Source of the DNA: Luidia sarsii
Taxonomy: Eukaryota; Echinodermata; Asteroidea; Paxillosida; Luidiidae
DNA length: 64,000 nt
Assembly (NCBI GenBank): GCA_949987565.1
Contig: OX465110.1
Span: 4,140,061 to 4,204,060, forward strand
Direction of reading: 5' to 3'
Part shown: positions 1-56,100 of the stretch, piece after piece
How positions within the stretch are numbered: position 1 is the stretch's first letter
How the letters are laid out: every line of letters begins with the position of its first letter
Made by a program: the position numbers and the translations under genes
Notes under the pieces: model-generated
The model's input: only the letters and a program-made list of their open reading frames with translations
Told to the model about the DNA's origin: nothing
The model's database searches: none

Positions 1-40
1 GACAGACCGCAGGCAGGGCAAAGAAACGCTGACCACTCAC

Positions 41-69
41 CTCCAAACTTGCCGGTCTCTCTCTTCCTC
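41..69 (-). CDS. Candidate 29-base micro-exon (unassigned)
   Basis: On the minus strand a TTTTCAG acceptor and a GTGAGT donor bracket 29 bases. One frame reads RKRETGKFG, a basic stretch of the kind found just inside the membrane in receptor tails. It enters in phase 2 and leaves in phase 1, unlike the phase 1-1 cassettes of gene B upstream. It could be a tail exon of gene B or of an unrecognised downstream gene, or chance. Only the splice signals and the basic composition support it. Confidence 0.2.
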
Positions 70-239
70 CTGAAAAGACCTGCAAGTGGGGAAAAAGAAG
101 GAGAAAAAGAAAAAAGACATGAGTACCAAATCAAGGGCCAATTTCATAGAGCCACTTAAAAGCATCAAAATGTGCTTACCGGTAAACAGAAAAAGTCATG
201 ATTCACACAAGTAGTTTGGCAATCGAAAATTATTATTAA

Positions 240-352
240 TTGGTTTGCGGTGACACCATGTGTATCATCTCTTTTGAGACTGAGTGTGGCTCTAAAAAGA
301 GCCGGTGACTCAACGTTTCGAGCAGTGTGTACTCTGCTCGTCGTCAGGAGAC
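240..352 (+). repeat. Dispersed repeat with AAAGAGCCGGT core
   Basis: This copy reads from a 'ggtttgcggtgacaccatgt' start through 'aaaagagccggtgactcaacg' to a 'ctctgctcgtcgtcagg' end. Related copies lie at about 25380-25455, 37330-37440 and 62290-62365 and, as a tandem array, at 19600-20060. It looks like a non-coding interspersed element; the class is not known. Confidence 0.55.
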
Positions 353-675
353 GAAAATTAAACTTTAGTCTTATGCTCAATGAAGAATAGTGGAATATAC
401 AAGTCAAAAGGAATTGTGGTTGAAGATGTTTCAAGCTTAGCAGATTTGAGGTCTCTGAAATTGACCCCAGGTGGGGATACAGTGGTCAAGGTAACCTCCC
501 CCATACCATACAACAATAACAACCTGCTTGAAAGCCAAAACAAAAATAAAAAAGTACAGGCAGCTTTGGCAGGACTCCGACCCACGACTCTAGCTTTCTA
601 GCGCAGGGTGACCCCTTGATCGCTTGACCACACAATGTAGGTGAAGGGTTAGCATGGTTAAATAAGTATGATAAA

Positions 676-845
676 ATCTCAAAATTTAGTGGGCCTGACG
701 TTTCGATCCTAGCAGGACCTTTCTCAAAGGCAAAGACTCTGCCTTTGAGAAAGGTCCTCCTAGGATCGAAACGTCAGGCCCACTAAATTTTGAGATTTGC
801 ATGTTGGTAATTTGAGTCAGTAAGCAGTTTGCAACATTTTTGGAT
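676..845. repeat. Hairpin element, copy 1 of the 'aaggtcctgctagg' family
   Basis: Two arms of about 55 bases face each other: one reads 'gggcctgacgtttcgatcct' with 'agcaggacctttctcaaagg', and the other is its near-perfect reverse complement. They are followed by a tail that includes 'agtcagtaagcagtttgcaa'. Further copies lie near 2425, 22020, 40210, 40830, 41285, 46040, 47925 and 60300. It is a palindromic, non-autonomous repeat with no coding capacity. Confidence 0.8.
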
Positions 846-2424
846 AACACTTTAAGCATAATAAAAAAAATCAAAATAGTAAAACTACAAATTATAACAA
901 TTAAAAATGCATTTCTAAATATCCCCTCTACACTTTATTTCAGAGTTGTAAGTTCTTGTGAACATCTGCAGGAACCAGCCATAGGGGAGTCCTAATGACT
1001 CATCCAAGTAGTGATTAACTTTCACCCCTCATTTTGTACCACGGCGTGCCGACATTTCTCTTGTATGGGCACGCAAGGCAAAAAAGCCGGCACGGAGGCG
1101 GTCTCTCCCTGATTGTTCACCGACAGAACACACACGGAGGGCCTTGGCCACCCTCCATTCCCTGCCCGTTGGACTGATCCCTCCACTCCCTGCATCAACT
1201 GACCTTCAATGGGTCAAGGGTTGCTCCCAAGCTGGCCCACCCAGTCGCGGGTCAATCAAAACCAGGATAGACGCGCAGCAATTTCTTTTTTATATATATA
1301 TATAAATATATATCCAGTCATTCACAAAACAATGAAGGGGAGGGGGAAGGTGGAAGAAGAAAAAAAACCTGGAAAATTTTGAACGCCTCTCAGTGAAAAG
1401 GGTCTTGCCAACTACCGTACACTTGCGCTCCGTGAATATGAGTCACTCCGGGAACGTTGTACATGTTGTTTACCATACTATTCATTGCACCACGTATTTT
1501 ATAATCAACTAAATGACCCCGTTTGTATATGCTTACCATTTGTATTGTAATATATTGTATTATAATGTTTATTTCTTAGTACTCAATGGTTTTACTGTAA
1601 TATCTTGTATTGTATTTTAATGACAATTTACTATTTCTTAATTTTAATGTTAAGCGCCTGGGAGCATTAACCACCCAAATGGCTTTGGCGCTATATAAAT
1701 GTGCAATATTATTATTATTATTATTATTAGTTTGGTAGACAATTTCTGCCTTGACTTAATTCGACTAGATGAGAGTGCTGGAGGTGAATTGAGTCATTCC
1801 AAAATCATATTGGTGACCCTTGTTTTTTTGGGGTGTTTTTTTTTAGGGGGGGGGTAATGAATACACACAGATATCAAGTCCACACCATGGCACGAGGAAG
1901 GTTCAGGAGAAGGGTGACACTGTTTCAACTGCAAGTCAGCCTCCAGTGTGCCTCTGGGGAGTTTTTTTTTCAAAACAGACGAAGCCTTCGCCGGGTTTTT
2001 GGAAAAAGGCCAAAGTACCTAATCATCAAATCTACCAACAAATCCAGAAGAAAGGTCACCTTCCTGGTATCTAAGGCTAATTAGTCTCATTAGTGACAGA
2101 CCTCTATGTCAGTGACAGTGTACTTGAAGAATAATTTCCACACCCACCTACAGTATCTTATTTTCCTTGTATAGTACTGTTGGCAACTTTTTTTCGTTTG
2201 CCTCTGAGAAAGGTCGTGCTAGGATTGAAATGTCAGGCCCTCTAAATATAATATGAGATTGGCATTTTGAAGTCATTTTTGTCAGTGAGTAGTTTGCAAT
2301 ACTGCTGTGTGTGCATTACTCTGAAACTTTCAGGCTGATTAAGTATAAAACGACAGATCTAATTAGTGAGCACGACTCACAGCCTTATCGAGAAATAAAT
2401 AAAAATAAAAAAACCATAAATCTT

Positions 2425-2535
2425 AAAAGTTAGAGGGCCTGACGTTTTTTATTCTAGCGGGACCTTTCTCAAAGGCGAAGTCTTTGAGAAAGGTCCTGCT
2501 GGGATCGAAACGTCATTAGGCCCTCTAGCTTTCGA
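2425..2535. repeat. Hairpin element of the 'aaggtcctgctagg' family
   Basis: A second palindromic copy: an arm with 'agcgggacctttctcaaagg' is followed at once by 'tttgagaaaggtcctgctgg'. It is somewhat degraded compared with the copy at 676-845. A single-arm relic of the same family lies at about 2200-2300. Confidence 0.7.
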
Positions 2536-3605
2536 GTTTCGAGTCTTATAAAGAGTGAGATAAAAATGTATATATCTCTGATGGTAGATTTCTCAGAGCT
2601 ACTTCCTGCAGAGTTTGCAAGCAATAGTCGCCTTCAATGCGGAGCTTGTTTGGTTCTTTGGGGAGAATGAGGTAAACTAAAATATGGAATTCTTTTATGA
2701 AAGTTTACAACTCCCCCCCCCCCCAAACAAACAAAAAGAGAAAAAGAAAAGAAAATTATGCAAGTTATTTTCATGGAACGCTGTCTGTTGGCGATGTGCC
2801 ATGCTTGAGCAGCCTGGATTGTAGTGACCCTTTGGCAGGAAGCACACCGGAATGCCAATCCATTCAATCCAGCTCCACTTCAAAAAAACTGCCACTAAAT
2901 GCCACAGCAGTGGTAAATGGAATTGGGGGAGGGGGGAGGGACGGGGAAATGAAAAGATGAAAAAAAAAGTGTGGCGCTAACAGCGAGGGATGATTCATAT
3001 GCAGATGATCATGAGCACTCGGCTGGGAAAGCAGACCCCAGCTGAGTGTGGGATCGTCACCAGGCTCACAGTTCAGACGCGGTGCCGGGGGAACGGAATT
3101 CGAGTGCATCCACCGCAGGCCACACCTGGTTGACTTTGACGGTGGTTAGAGCTAATTTGGGCTTTATTGAATCAATGTTTGAAGGGCAAATCTGCCATTT
3201 TGGACGGCATTTGGTTACAGACCGTATCGGAGATTTAGAGGGGGCCAATGCCGTGAAGCTATCGAAGGGCGGGAATCGGTTTATGTGCGGGAGGGGAAAA
3301 AAAGGAAAAAGAAAAAAGAAAAAAGAAAAGCCCTCGCTCAATGAAATCAGGGATGCCAGCCAAAGTTTCCCTTCCACTTTATGCTGGGCACCCCGATATT
3401 TGGGTACAGGTCAGATATAAGGGGACGTCATTGATCCGTGGGCCAAGCAAAGATGCGCTGGATGGACGACATCCGAGAACGGTCAGGGTGTGATACCAAC
3501 GAACTGCAAAGAAGCAGCACTGGAAAGGCGGGCAGTGGTGTGAGCGGCACCAGTGAATCACCGCTTGTATAATTTGAGGAGGAGACCACAGGCAAACGCC
3601 TATAT

Positions 3606-3843
3606 TGATTCATAGAGCTGCTTAAGCACCTGAATTTGCTTTCAAAGCACAAAAAGTCAGGGTTCATAGGATCCCCTTGCCAACACAAACTTTACTGTTG
3701 TTTCATGCTAAGTAAAGAAAGAGTGGAATACAAGTTCAAAGCTATTGACATCACATCACAGTGTGCTTTGTCTTTATGTTTACACAAGGAAGACTTAGCA
3801 GATTTTCACGCTTACGGTAAGCGGCTCTATGAATTTGGATCCA
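3606..3843. mobile_element. Short inverted-repeat element, CATAGAGC-GCTTAAGC family
   Basis: It starts 'tcatagagctgcttaagcac' and ends 'gcttacggtaagcggctctatga', so its ends are imperfect inverted repeats. It is about 238 bases long with no coding potential. Related copies, complete or broken, lie at about 29245-30160, 50070-50275, 56578-56930 and 63176-63330. This architecture fits a miniature inverted-repeat transposable element (MITE). Confidence 0.6.
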
Positions 3844-4617
3844 GGTGAAAATTTAATTGCAGTCGGGCAGTTCTACTTTGACCAATGGATAGTTCCCATG
3901 CTAAGCTGAGTTTTTGCACTCACCCCGGGACACAACTTGATGACATTTTTAACTCCACTTCTGCAGCGGGTGTGGGGGAGGAGGAGTGGTGGGGGGGGGG
4001 GGGAGTGCCTGGCAGGTTTACTTTGATCTTTCCCCTCTAGTATATTCAAGGGTGTCCCCTTTATAATCGCTCCCAAAAAAAGGGCCCACACAATGAAAGC
4101 GGACAAACCTCTCCTCGACAAGATCCAAAGAGGAAAAATGATCCTTCCAGGAAAGGTCATATTTCCAGAACCGAAAACCCATTTTTGTCAAAATAGAAAT
4201 ATGACTCACCACCCTAAACCTGTCTGAAGTCAGGGTTGTTTTTTTTTCCCGGTAACAGTAAGCCTTAAAGACATACAGGAAAATCTTGCTAAGTCAAACC
4301 TCAAGGCAAGTTTCAAGTTAAAAGACAACTAAGAGAATAGAATCCTTGTTCGCCTTTAATAACAGGAGTTTGGAGTTAAATCAGAGTTTCATCAAGATTT
4401 CACTGTAGTTGACTCGTGTAGGTGGTGTTTATTTCAGGTAAATATTCCCACGGTGCTCATGAGAAAATGTGCGGGTCAAACTTCAGTATCATTCCATGAC
4501 AGTCGATGGTCTCAGCATCTCATTGATACTAAGCAAGCACTAGTGGCACTATGGAAATTGGGCATGGTCGTTTATTAAGTTTAAAATTATGGATGTTTTT
4601 GAAAAAAAAAAATGGCA

Positions 4618-4705
4618 GAGAAAACTTTGACTGGACTGGGACTCGGACCCGAGACCTCTGGTCTTCGCGTACCAGCACTCTTACCATCTGAGCTATCCAG
4701 CCTTA
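4618..4705 (-). mobile_element. tRNA-derived SINE head
   Basis: On the minus strand this reads as a tRNA-like sequence: GGCTGGATAGCTCAGATGG (D-arm with A box), an anticodon-like hairpin, and a T-arm/B box like GGGTCCGAGTCCC, closing with TCCAGTC, which pairs with the start. The same sequence recurs at 17313, 21386, 21812, 43672, 43903 and 50598, with shared 3' flanks at some of them. It is therefore a dispersed SINE rather than a unique tRNA gene. Confidence 0.65.
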
Positions 4706-5028
4706 GTCTTTGCTGGTTTAAGATTATTTATTGCTTCAGCCAAATTAGCCAGGCAGCACACATACCCACTTCTGAGAAAAAATACCTTAAATGTCACTTC
4801 CGGGATTTTTTGGGCGAGGATTAATGAGTCCAACTTTATAGAATAGATGTTCAGTTTCCAGCTCATGATTTTTTTTTTTTAAAGTTTTTTACCCACAAAC
4901 ACAATTTTAGGGGTTATCATACCATAGGGTTACTTCCTGTTTTGGGTTTTTATTTTTTTTGGGGGGGGTGTGTCACAAATGGGACGTTTCTTGTATGGCA
5001 GTAAAATTTGTAACACACAGAGACAGCA

Positions 5029-5280
5029 GCCCTTTTTCCAAAACCCGGCTTAGGCTTTGGCTCCGGCTTCGTCTCTGTGATCCAAAAGCTTGAAACACAC
5101 AGGTTGGTTGGAGTTATTGGTTGAAGTTGAAGCTTCGGATTCCTTCGGTTTTCAAAACGCAGCAAAACATTCAGAAAATGATGCCAGAGGCTTCCTGCTC
5201 TCGTGCCTTGTACTCGAAATGGATGAACGAACCAGAGACGAAGCCGGAGCCTGAGCCCAAGCCGGGCTTTGGGAAAAGGG
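5029..5280. mobile_element. MITE with CCCTTTTTCCAAAACCCGGC ends
   Basis: The left end reads 'ccctttttccaaaacccggc' and runs into 'ttaggctttggctccggctt'. The right end carries 'gaagccggagcctgagccca' and 'agccgggctttgggaaaagg', its inverted counterpart. The element is about 252 bases and non-coding. A second copy lies at about 55824-56063 and a one-ended relic at about 49398-49455. Confidence 0.65.
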
Positions 5281-6553
5281 TCCTAATATCCGAATCTGGA
5301 CCCTGCCCTCAATAAAAAAAAACAGCAACAAAGCCATTTGGATAAATCCACGTAGTCCTGCCCTTCTCTCTACCTAGTCACTATTACAGAATGTTGCCTG
5401 TCCGATCAATCCTGTTCCGCCCTTTACAATACTCATTTTGTTTTCTTAGATGACGCCCAGAAATTGTTCGTGATCGAGACCATGGTAACAAAGCTCATCG
5501 ATGGGTCCACAACAAAACCAAGGCATCCCCCCCTTGGCCTTAGATGTCTCAAAAGGGAGGGGTTCCTAGATATGACTCATCGATTTGGTACACACTAGTT
5601 GTCTTTGGATTTTTTTTTCTGATTTTTTTTTAGGGGGTAAGTCTGTTTGTTTTGATTTCACTCTCAATGCGGAAGGTTAGCAGAGGGAGAGGTATGGCAT
5701 TTCAGGGGGGAGGGTTCATACGGCTGGTCACACACTGCAAAATGACACACCCACTACAGCCGGGGCATTACGTAGGTCTTTCCCCCGGCTCTCCTTTCTG
5801 GTTCATGACTAACTGCCGCACCAGACAAAACCCGGCCCTTTTTTTTCCTCCCACAACTCCAGGGTAAACACTGACTACAGATCCAACTTCAACTTCATTT
5901 TGTGACCCGCCCTACGGGAGGGGGGGGGGGTTGGAAATGAAGGTATTATGTCTCGCTGCGTAATGACGCACATGACACACATTCTCTTGCACTGGTGACC
6001 AGACATCACACTGATGATCACAGTCAGTTTCCGTTTTCTTGTTATTTCTTCTCTATGACAGCACGCCTTTTTATGAAAGGGTTACACGAATGAAATTACA
6101 CGGCAGTTATAGTGATTAGATCCCTCTGACTGACGGCAAAGACTAGTTCACCCGGCATTTCAAACCCAGCGTACTGGCAGGACAAAAGGAAAGAATCATG
6201 CAGGCTGCTAGCACTGGTATGCAAAACCGGAGGTTTCAGGTTCAAATCCTGGTCCATCTTTTAACAGTTTAATTGGCACTGTTATAAAAACGAACCAAAG
6301 GAAACAATAACCAACTTGAATTTAAAAAAAAAATAATCATTTTAACAAATGTTGGAATATGTTAGAATACAGGAGTGTTCGTATGTCCATAATGATGGGA
6401 TACGATGCTATTTGGACCTACAGAGGTACTAGCTATTCAAATCAGACGTTTGGATACAACTTTGGCAGCCTGTGAGGGCAACGCACTGGTTCAGCCGCCA
6501 GGCAGTGAACAGCAACAAGATGAGGTACAGTACGTGTATCGCAAATCACGTAC

Positions 6554-6695
6554 CGGCACTGTAGGCCATTGAAACACGAGAAGCCCACGACCAGAGAGAG
6601 CAGAGTGAACTCTGACACCGCCGAGCTCGGTCCGGGGTGAGCCAAAAACCAGGATATTCCCAAAGAAAACATCAGTGCACAAAAGGGCACCCCGG
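6554..6695 (-). CDS. Possible adhesion-GPCR exon, transmembrane helices 6-7
   Basis: A 142-base minus-strand exon lies between a TTTTTGTCAG acceptor and a GTACGTGA donor, entering in phase 1 and leaving in phase 2. It reads two hydrophobic segments. The first contains SLGISWFLA, like the helix 6 L-G-x-T/S-W motif of adhesion GPCRs. The second ends CFNGLQ, like the N-S-L-Q motif of helix 7, and W-to-Q spacing is 31 residues, within the usual range. The 3' boundary lies close to where secretin/adhesion receptor genes often carry an intron. I could not find exons for helices 1-5 or for the GPS region between here and 9684, so it may be a relic or a chance match. Confidence 0.35.
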
Positions 6696-8308
6696 CTGAC
6701 AAAAAGCATTTCAATCGCATAATGAACTGGGGGTTGGGGGGGGGGGGAGGCGGGGGATTTACAGGCACAGTGTCACTGGTTCTCAAGTCGACTGTGCAAT
6801 GGAGATGGAGAGAGAGGGAAATATCGTTGACTCTCACGGATAAAAGGGAAGCATGGGCCACTGGTTTTTCAAGGCTTGCTTTCCAAAAGGGTCGGCATAA
6901 CTCCCATGAATAGCTGGAGTTGGCCCTGAGGGCAGGACTGGAAGGGAGGAGAATCAGGTGATACAAGCCCCGCCCCTTTCCCCCCCCCCCATACTGGCCA
7001 TAGCATTTTGCTCTATCCCAGACCCAGTGGAATCTGTTTTGCAAATTTTGCTCTTTAAATTTTGTTATGGTGAACCTGAAGTGGGGAAAGGACAGGAGGG
7101 GGAGGGGTGGTGATGGCTAAATTGGTGGGTGAGACTGCTCAGCTAGCTATGTGGATGCGTGGCACTTTGAGGGAAGGACAGGAACAAAAACGAGCAAACA
7201 AGAAAACTCAAGGACAGGCTCAGGCCCCAGTCTGTGCCCAGTGCACACCTGTGGCTTCACCTGCGGGCTCGTTCAATACCGCCCTCCCCCATCTCTCCCG
7301 TCCCAGCACTGCACTGACCCTATGCGAACCCAATGGCACCTCATGGCCGGGATCTTGGGTCAAGGTGGCAAAAAATAAACATCAAGAGGTGATTCCTGGT
7401 GGCAGTAGGTTTTTTTTTTTTTTTTTTTTTTTTTTGGGGGGGGGGGGTTTGGGGGTTGGGATGGAGGGTGGGGGTGAGGGAGGGGTGGAGGAAGGGGATG
7501 AGGGAAGGGGTGGTTGAGGGGGTGGGAAAGGAGGGCATTTTTCACCCCCATCAGATTATATTATCAGGCATTGCCCAGACCGTCAGTCATTCAGTCAATT
7601 TGAAGGTTTACACCTTGATACAGAACCTGAAGTCATTTCTCTTTCCCCACCCAAAAAAAGGAGGTTTTCATCAATTTTAATTTTCCGTTTTCTTTTTTTT
7701 TTCCAGGAAGTTTCTCTCTGAACCCTAAGCCAAGGCCTCTAGCGAGAGGGATAGCTGAAAGTGGCATGTCTGGGATTGGCGTAAAAAGAGATCTCACTTG
7801 AATTCCTTTTTCATCTTTCACACACACACACGTTCCTTCCTTGTCGGTAGAATCCCGTCACGGTGATAAAAAACCAACCTGAAAAGGCTCCAGAACTCTT
7901 CGAATTTGGAGCCATGGCCACTGTGCAAATAATTGCTATTTGAATCGCGACTCAAAAACATCCTCCTCTGTTTTCGTCCGTCCACACGGGCCAAACAAAA
8001 TCACGAGCTGATTGTGGTGAAATATAGACTAATTTTTTTTTTTGATATGTCGTGTAACTTTTTGAAACTGCTTTGATCATTTGATATTCGAATAAAGTCA
8101 AGTCAAGTCAAGTCAAATGGTGGGTGGGTCCATGAGAGGGAGAGGTATAAACAAGCGCGGCACTTCCCGTCGGTCAGAGCACGAGCGGTGCATTGTGGGA
8201 TTAAAAATGCCGGCGCAATTCAGCGGAGCATGCCCATCGCACCGTGTTGCAAATAAACAACAGTGGAGTCAAATTGCACCCACGATCACGTTGATTGTGT
8301 CCACACGT

Positions 8309-8340
<32 letters not shown>

Positions 8341-9683
8341 TGGAGTTTGGAAATGGCCCTAATGGATGCACAACAAGTTTCCGCGAGTGCAAAGCGAAGA
8401 GAGGTCGCTGTCAGCTCTTTCATATGGAGGAAAAATAGATTGAGCCCGGGCATATCAACCCAGTCCATTGAGAGTACCTCCAGGGCTTGAGTTGACAGGG
8501 TTTTTTTTTCACCGTTTCTTTTCCTGAGATGATCTATCACTTGCATTAAACTCGAGACTGATTTTGGTATTGTACATGGGTGCATAGACTAGAGCGAGCC
8601 TCGCTGGAAATAGTTTGCTTGTCAAAACAGACTCCATCGTAGGTTAATACAGTACTTCTACGGGCCTTTTATATGACACAACACTCATTTCCCCCAGTGA
8701 AATTCTTGTCCCGAGGTTTTGACCGAGAAACAGGTTGTAGTCTTTCGAGAAGGACTCTTTATTGACCAGACTGGAGGGTCATATAGCTGGCAGATTTCAC
8801 TGCCTGACTACTGAGGGTTATTGGCTAATCCTTATTGTGTGAAGAGGGGGGGGGAGGATTATTGTCCTTTGGCTGATTGTGGGGTGAGAAGGTCAGGCCG
8901 TACAATTGGCTTAGCTGATAGGTAATCTTTTTTCGGAGATTGTAGAGGCTATGTCGTTACAGGCCTGGATGGCAGATTATACAGTTGTCAAACAAGATTC
9001 AATTGACTTTTACTGCAGGGCAATGTGTTAATATTACATGTGCATGTATAGTGCCTACTCCTCCAGCCTCACTGAACTGTCCAACATTACTACACAAATC
9101 ATGCATCATAAGAGACCCTAATGATTTAAGCAGAGTAAACTTTTCATCGTTCGCTGCTGAAAAAAAAAAAGTCATGCTAAGTTCTACCAATCAGGACCCT
9201 ACAGTTGGAGAGATATGGATATACCGGTATCAGGTCATTCAATTCATTCAATTCATTAAATATATCCGTATTCCATCAAAGTAGCAATTAGCTCAACAGT
9301 GGCTACCGTAAATGGTGAAGTTAGGCAAGCTCCATTTTTTACACACAGAGGCCAGTTCATTTGCTTGCAACAACATCTTGGCATCGTTACTAAATTGATT
9401 TTTGTCAGAACTCTTCAAGTACACAGTGAGGATTTGATAAAAGGATTGATCGAGGAGAGTTAGAGGAGTCTTTTCTTTCTTTCTTTTTTTTTGGAGGAGG
9501 GGGGGGGGCGGGGGTGTGCATAAGCTTGTATAACAGTGTCGAGGTTTGCTTTCTGTATTGGAATGAAAAGACCGGGCTACACAGGGCCCCCCTAGGGCCT
9601 AGTGCAGCCCGCCATTGTGGCATTTGTGGGGCAAGCGCTGAGCGTGCAACGACGACAACAACAAAAGGGCGATGTTGCCTTAC
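6696..9683. other. Stretch without recognised exons
   Basis: It contains a T-run followed by a G-run at about 7410-7447, a (TCAAG)n LINE-like tail near 8098-8116, an AC microsatellite at about 8308-8335, and a repeat (about 8117-8360) related to copies at 18.5 kb and 59.4 kb. A minus-strand open frame of about 58 codons ends near 9293, but it lacks a credible pyrimidine tract at its start. If gene B continues to the 6554 exon, this would be intron plus unseen exons. Confidence 0.4.
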
Positions 9684-53191
<43,508 letters not shown>

Positions 53192-56100
53192 AGTACACGC
53201 ACACGCACTCACTCGGCATACAAAAAGTCCCAAGGAATCGAGGAGCCTCCCTTGTCAAGGAGTGTTGTTAGTTTCCACTTCCTCCCCCAGAGAAAGCAGG
53301 GGCCGGACTCAGGCCCGAGAAGCGTGGACGGAGGACCCTGCAGTAATCGGAGCGGCCGGTCAGCAAGAGATTCCCCGCTGGAACCTGAGCTGAGAGAGGG
53401 TTCCACTTCCAGATCTTAGCGCGCTCTATCTCTCGATCGCCTTCTGCCAAGGTGGTGGACATCGGGGCCGCGGCCGGGGACAGGAGGTGTGTGTGTGTGT
53501 GTTGGGTGGGATCTTAAAGCATTCCAAGCCGGTCGGACCAGCGGTGGGAACAAGAATGGAACCAACGGAGCATGACCGTGCATGGCCTTAATGTGTGCTC
53601 TGCCTCTTACCTTGGCTCTTCGGACCAGTCTTCGCGCTGCGCTACCATACGGGCGCTTGCACTCAATCACCCACACACACCCTCGCAGAAGTCGAGTATG
53701 TGGCGAGGAGAATGTTCTATTCATACAGAGAAGGGCTGGATGACTGAAAACATGCGGCGGTTGTGGCAGTACTACAGGGGGTGTATCCGGCCTATACGGG
53801 GTTCTCAATGCTAAGAATTACAACATGAGAAGGCCACTCAGTGTCCCTGTTATTATCAACTGCATCACAAACACACAACAAGTGGTATTTGAAGATGGAA
53901 AAGTTCTCTCCAACAAACAAAAAAAGAAGAAAATGTGGACCAAATCTGACCATTCACTTTTAAAGGCCAAAGACAGCATTGGTAAACGATTGCCACAGTT
54001 TGTGTGCTATAATACCATTGAACATTCAAAAAAAAAATCCTGCGAAGGTTTACTTTTAGCTCAGACGGTACGGGTAGTCATCTGAGAAAGAAGAAAATGG
54101 CAAAACAAAGGGCACGGTTTTCGCACCGTTCTGTAGTGTAAGAAATAAACTATTTGTCGATGTTTGAGTGAGGACTTCTCAAGGAGTACAGCATCCCAGC
54201 CCGTAAGATTTCAACATGAGGATTCTATCATGACCATATCCACACTGCGTACATTAGAAGGGAATCTGTGGACATCGATCTCAATTTATTCACCAACTTA
54301 GGACTGGAGGAACAGGCCTTTGAGTCACAGTGTTGTTCACTTTTGTTCCTGCTGGCCATCTTAGATTGGATTGTCCTTACTCTGCTTGTTTACTCCTTCG
54401 CTCTTACCCTCCTGCCCAATCTCTTCCCCTTCATTCCCAGTCCTTGCCCCACCTCTCCCCCTTCTCATCCTGACCTATCACATCTCTGATACATGTGTAT
54501 TCTCCTTGTATGACCTTTCTCACCTTAAATGTACTTCTTGTTTGTTTTCTTTGGCCGAATAAATAATAATAATAATACTTTAACGTGGTCGAACGAAGGC
54601 GCATGAAAAAGGGCGGAAAATAAACTAATGCAAACTTTTAGACTAAGCTGTGATTTGATTTGATTCTCTCGATTTCTTGTAGACTTCTGAGCTCAGTGAG
54701 CTGACGAGGGGGGGGGGGGATTTTCGATTCAGGGCGTGGACGGGGTCCCCGGCCCCTTTTGGCTGGGCGAGCCGTGTCCTTGTAAGACAAACACTAATCT
54801 CTCCATTCAAAGGCAAACTCTATCCGCGTGTGTGTGTGTGTGTGTCAGGAATCTGGTGCCTTGTGGAGACCTATATGACAATAGGTTATGTGGAGACCTA
54901 TGACAATAGGTTTCACGAAACTGGTATTTGGAGCGGGAAAAAATAAAAAAGGGGATTTTTGTATAGGTAACAATCGGTCCAAATGTCTACCAGGAAAGTG
55001 AATGTGGTTGACAAGGGAGGTTTCTCACTCGGTTGTGTTAGTTTACGAGAACAAAGCCATGTCTCCACAAGGATACAGATTCAGGTATGCGTGTGTCAAG
55101 GTGTGTGCGTCCTCGACTGAGCTCGCCGCCCGTTTTGCGGTAGTCCTGTTATACCCCCGGGAGGTTAATGTCTGAATCCACTTTCTATTCACTTGCATCA
55201 CTGCATGATTTGATATCTCCATCTCCTTTCCCCCTGAAACGGACCGGTGCTCATTTGGTACCAGTCGTGTCTCCAACCCATACGGGGAGATTTTTGACGG
55301 TCACGACTGCAAGCTACCCACTGTGCGATATCTTATCCCATGGCAATCTGAAGTTAGGTTCGAGTTAAACTGGGTCATGAAGTGCGTAGATGTCCACAGC
55401 ATCGAGCCAAAACGGAAGCCACCGAACCAATTACGTCATGGTAAGGAGCGCCCAAAACGGGATGGGAGAGAATGATGTCCACGTCACAGACAACGTCTGT
55501 GGTCCACGTTGCCCACGCCACGCCCTCACCGGTCAAAAAGAGACTGCGTCCGAATTCATTCATTGGCTACGGCTTGAAATTTACACGCGAATCTAATGGA
55601 AGCCGCCAACAAGCGGCTGCAGCCAGTTCCCATAGGATTGCGCGCTAATTCTAGCCGCAGTCAATGATTCTATTCGGACACGGCCTGCCTAGTTATAGGC
55701 CAAATCGTGGACTTGTTCTGATCACCCCACCGGTAGCCCATGAAAGTTGGTGGCTGACGATTGCAGTCATCTCGGCGTTTACGAGTGTCGCAAATTCCAT
55801 TTTTGGGCGGTGTCAATCCATGCAAGGCCCTCTTCCGAAGCACGGCTTAGGCTCAGGCTCCGGCTTTGTCTCCATTTCTTTCATTCGTTTTTAAGTGCAA
55901 TGGTTGAAAACGGAAGACCTTGTTTTGAATGTCATGCTGCGTTTTGAAGAAAAAAAATGCAAAGTTTCGACTTCAACAAAGACCTCCAATCTGTGTTTTC
56001 AGCTTTTGGATAACAGAGACGAAGCCGGAGCCGAAACCTAAGCCGGGGTTTGGAAAAGGGCCCAAGTCAGAGTTGTTAAACACAGAGAACACAAGTATAA

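Larger units (their letters stand above)
78..6553. other. Stretch without recognised genes, rich in repeats
   Basis: No exon of the HYR, EGF or FN3 type is visible on either strand here. The contents are inverted-repeat elements (listed separately), an ATT microsatellite at about 1708-1729, a tRNA-derived SINE head at 4618-4705, another degraded one near 6200-6256, and several homopolymer runs of G or T. A plus-strand stretch near 5450-5600 has an acceptor-like TTTTCTTAG followed by an open frame, but no family is recognisable. Confidence 0.5.

Noticed and set aside
5448..5600. Possible plus-strand exon after TTTTCTTAG
   Set aside because: One acceptor-like site and an open frame of about 50 codons, but no donor of quality, no family and no neighbouring plus-strand exons.
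9293..9470. Minus-strand frame of about 58 codons (FYQILTVYLKSSDKNQF...), considered as a GAIN-domain exon
   Set aside because: Helical-looking composition only. The upstream side is an A-rich run with no pyrimidine tract, the possible donor is weak, and no GPS motif follows.
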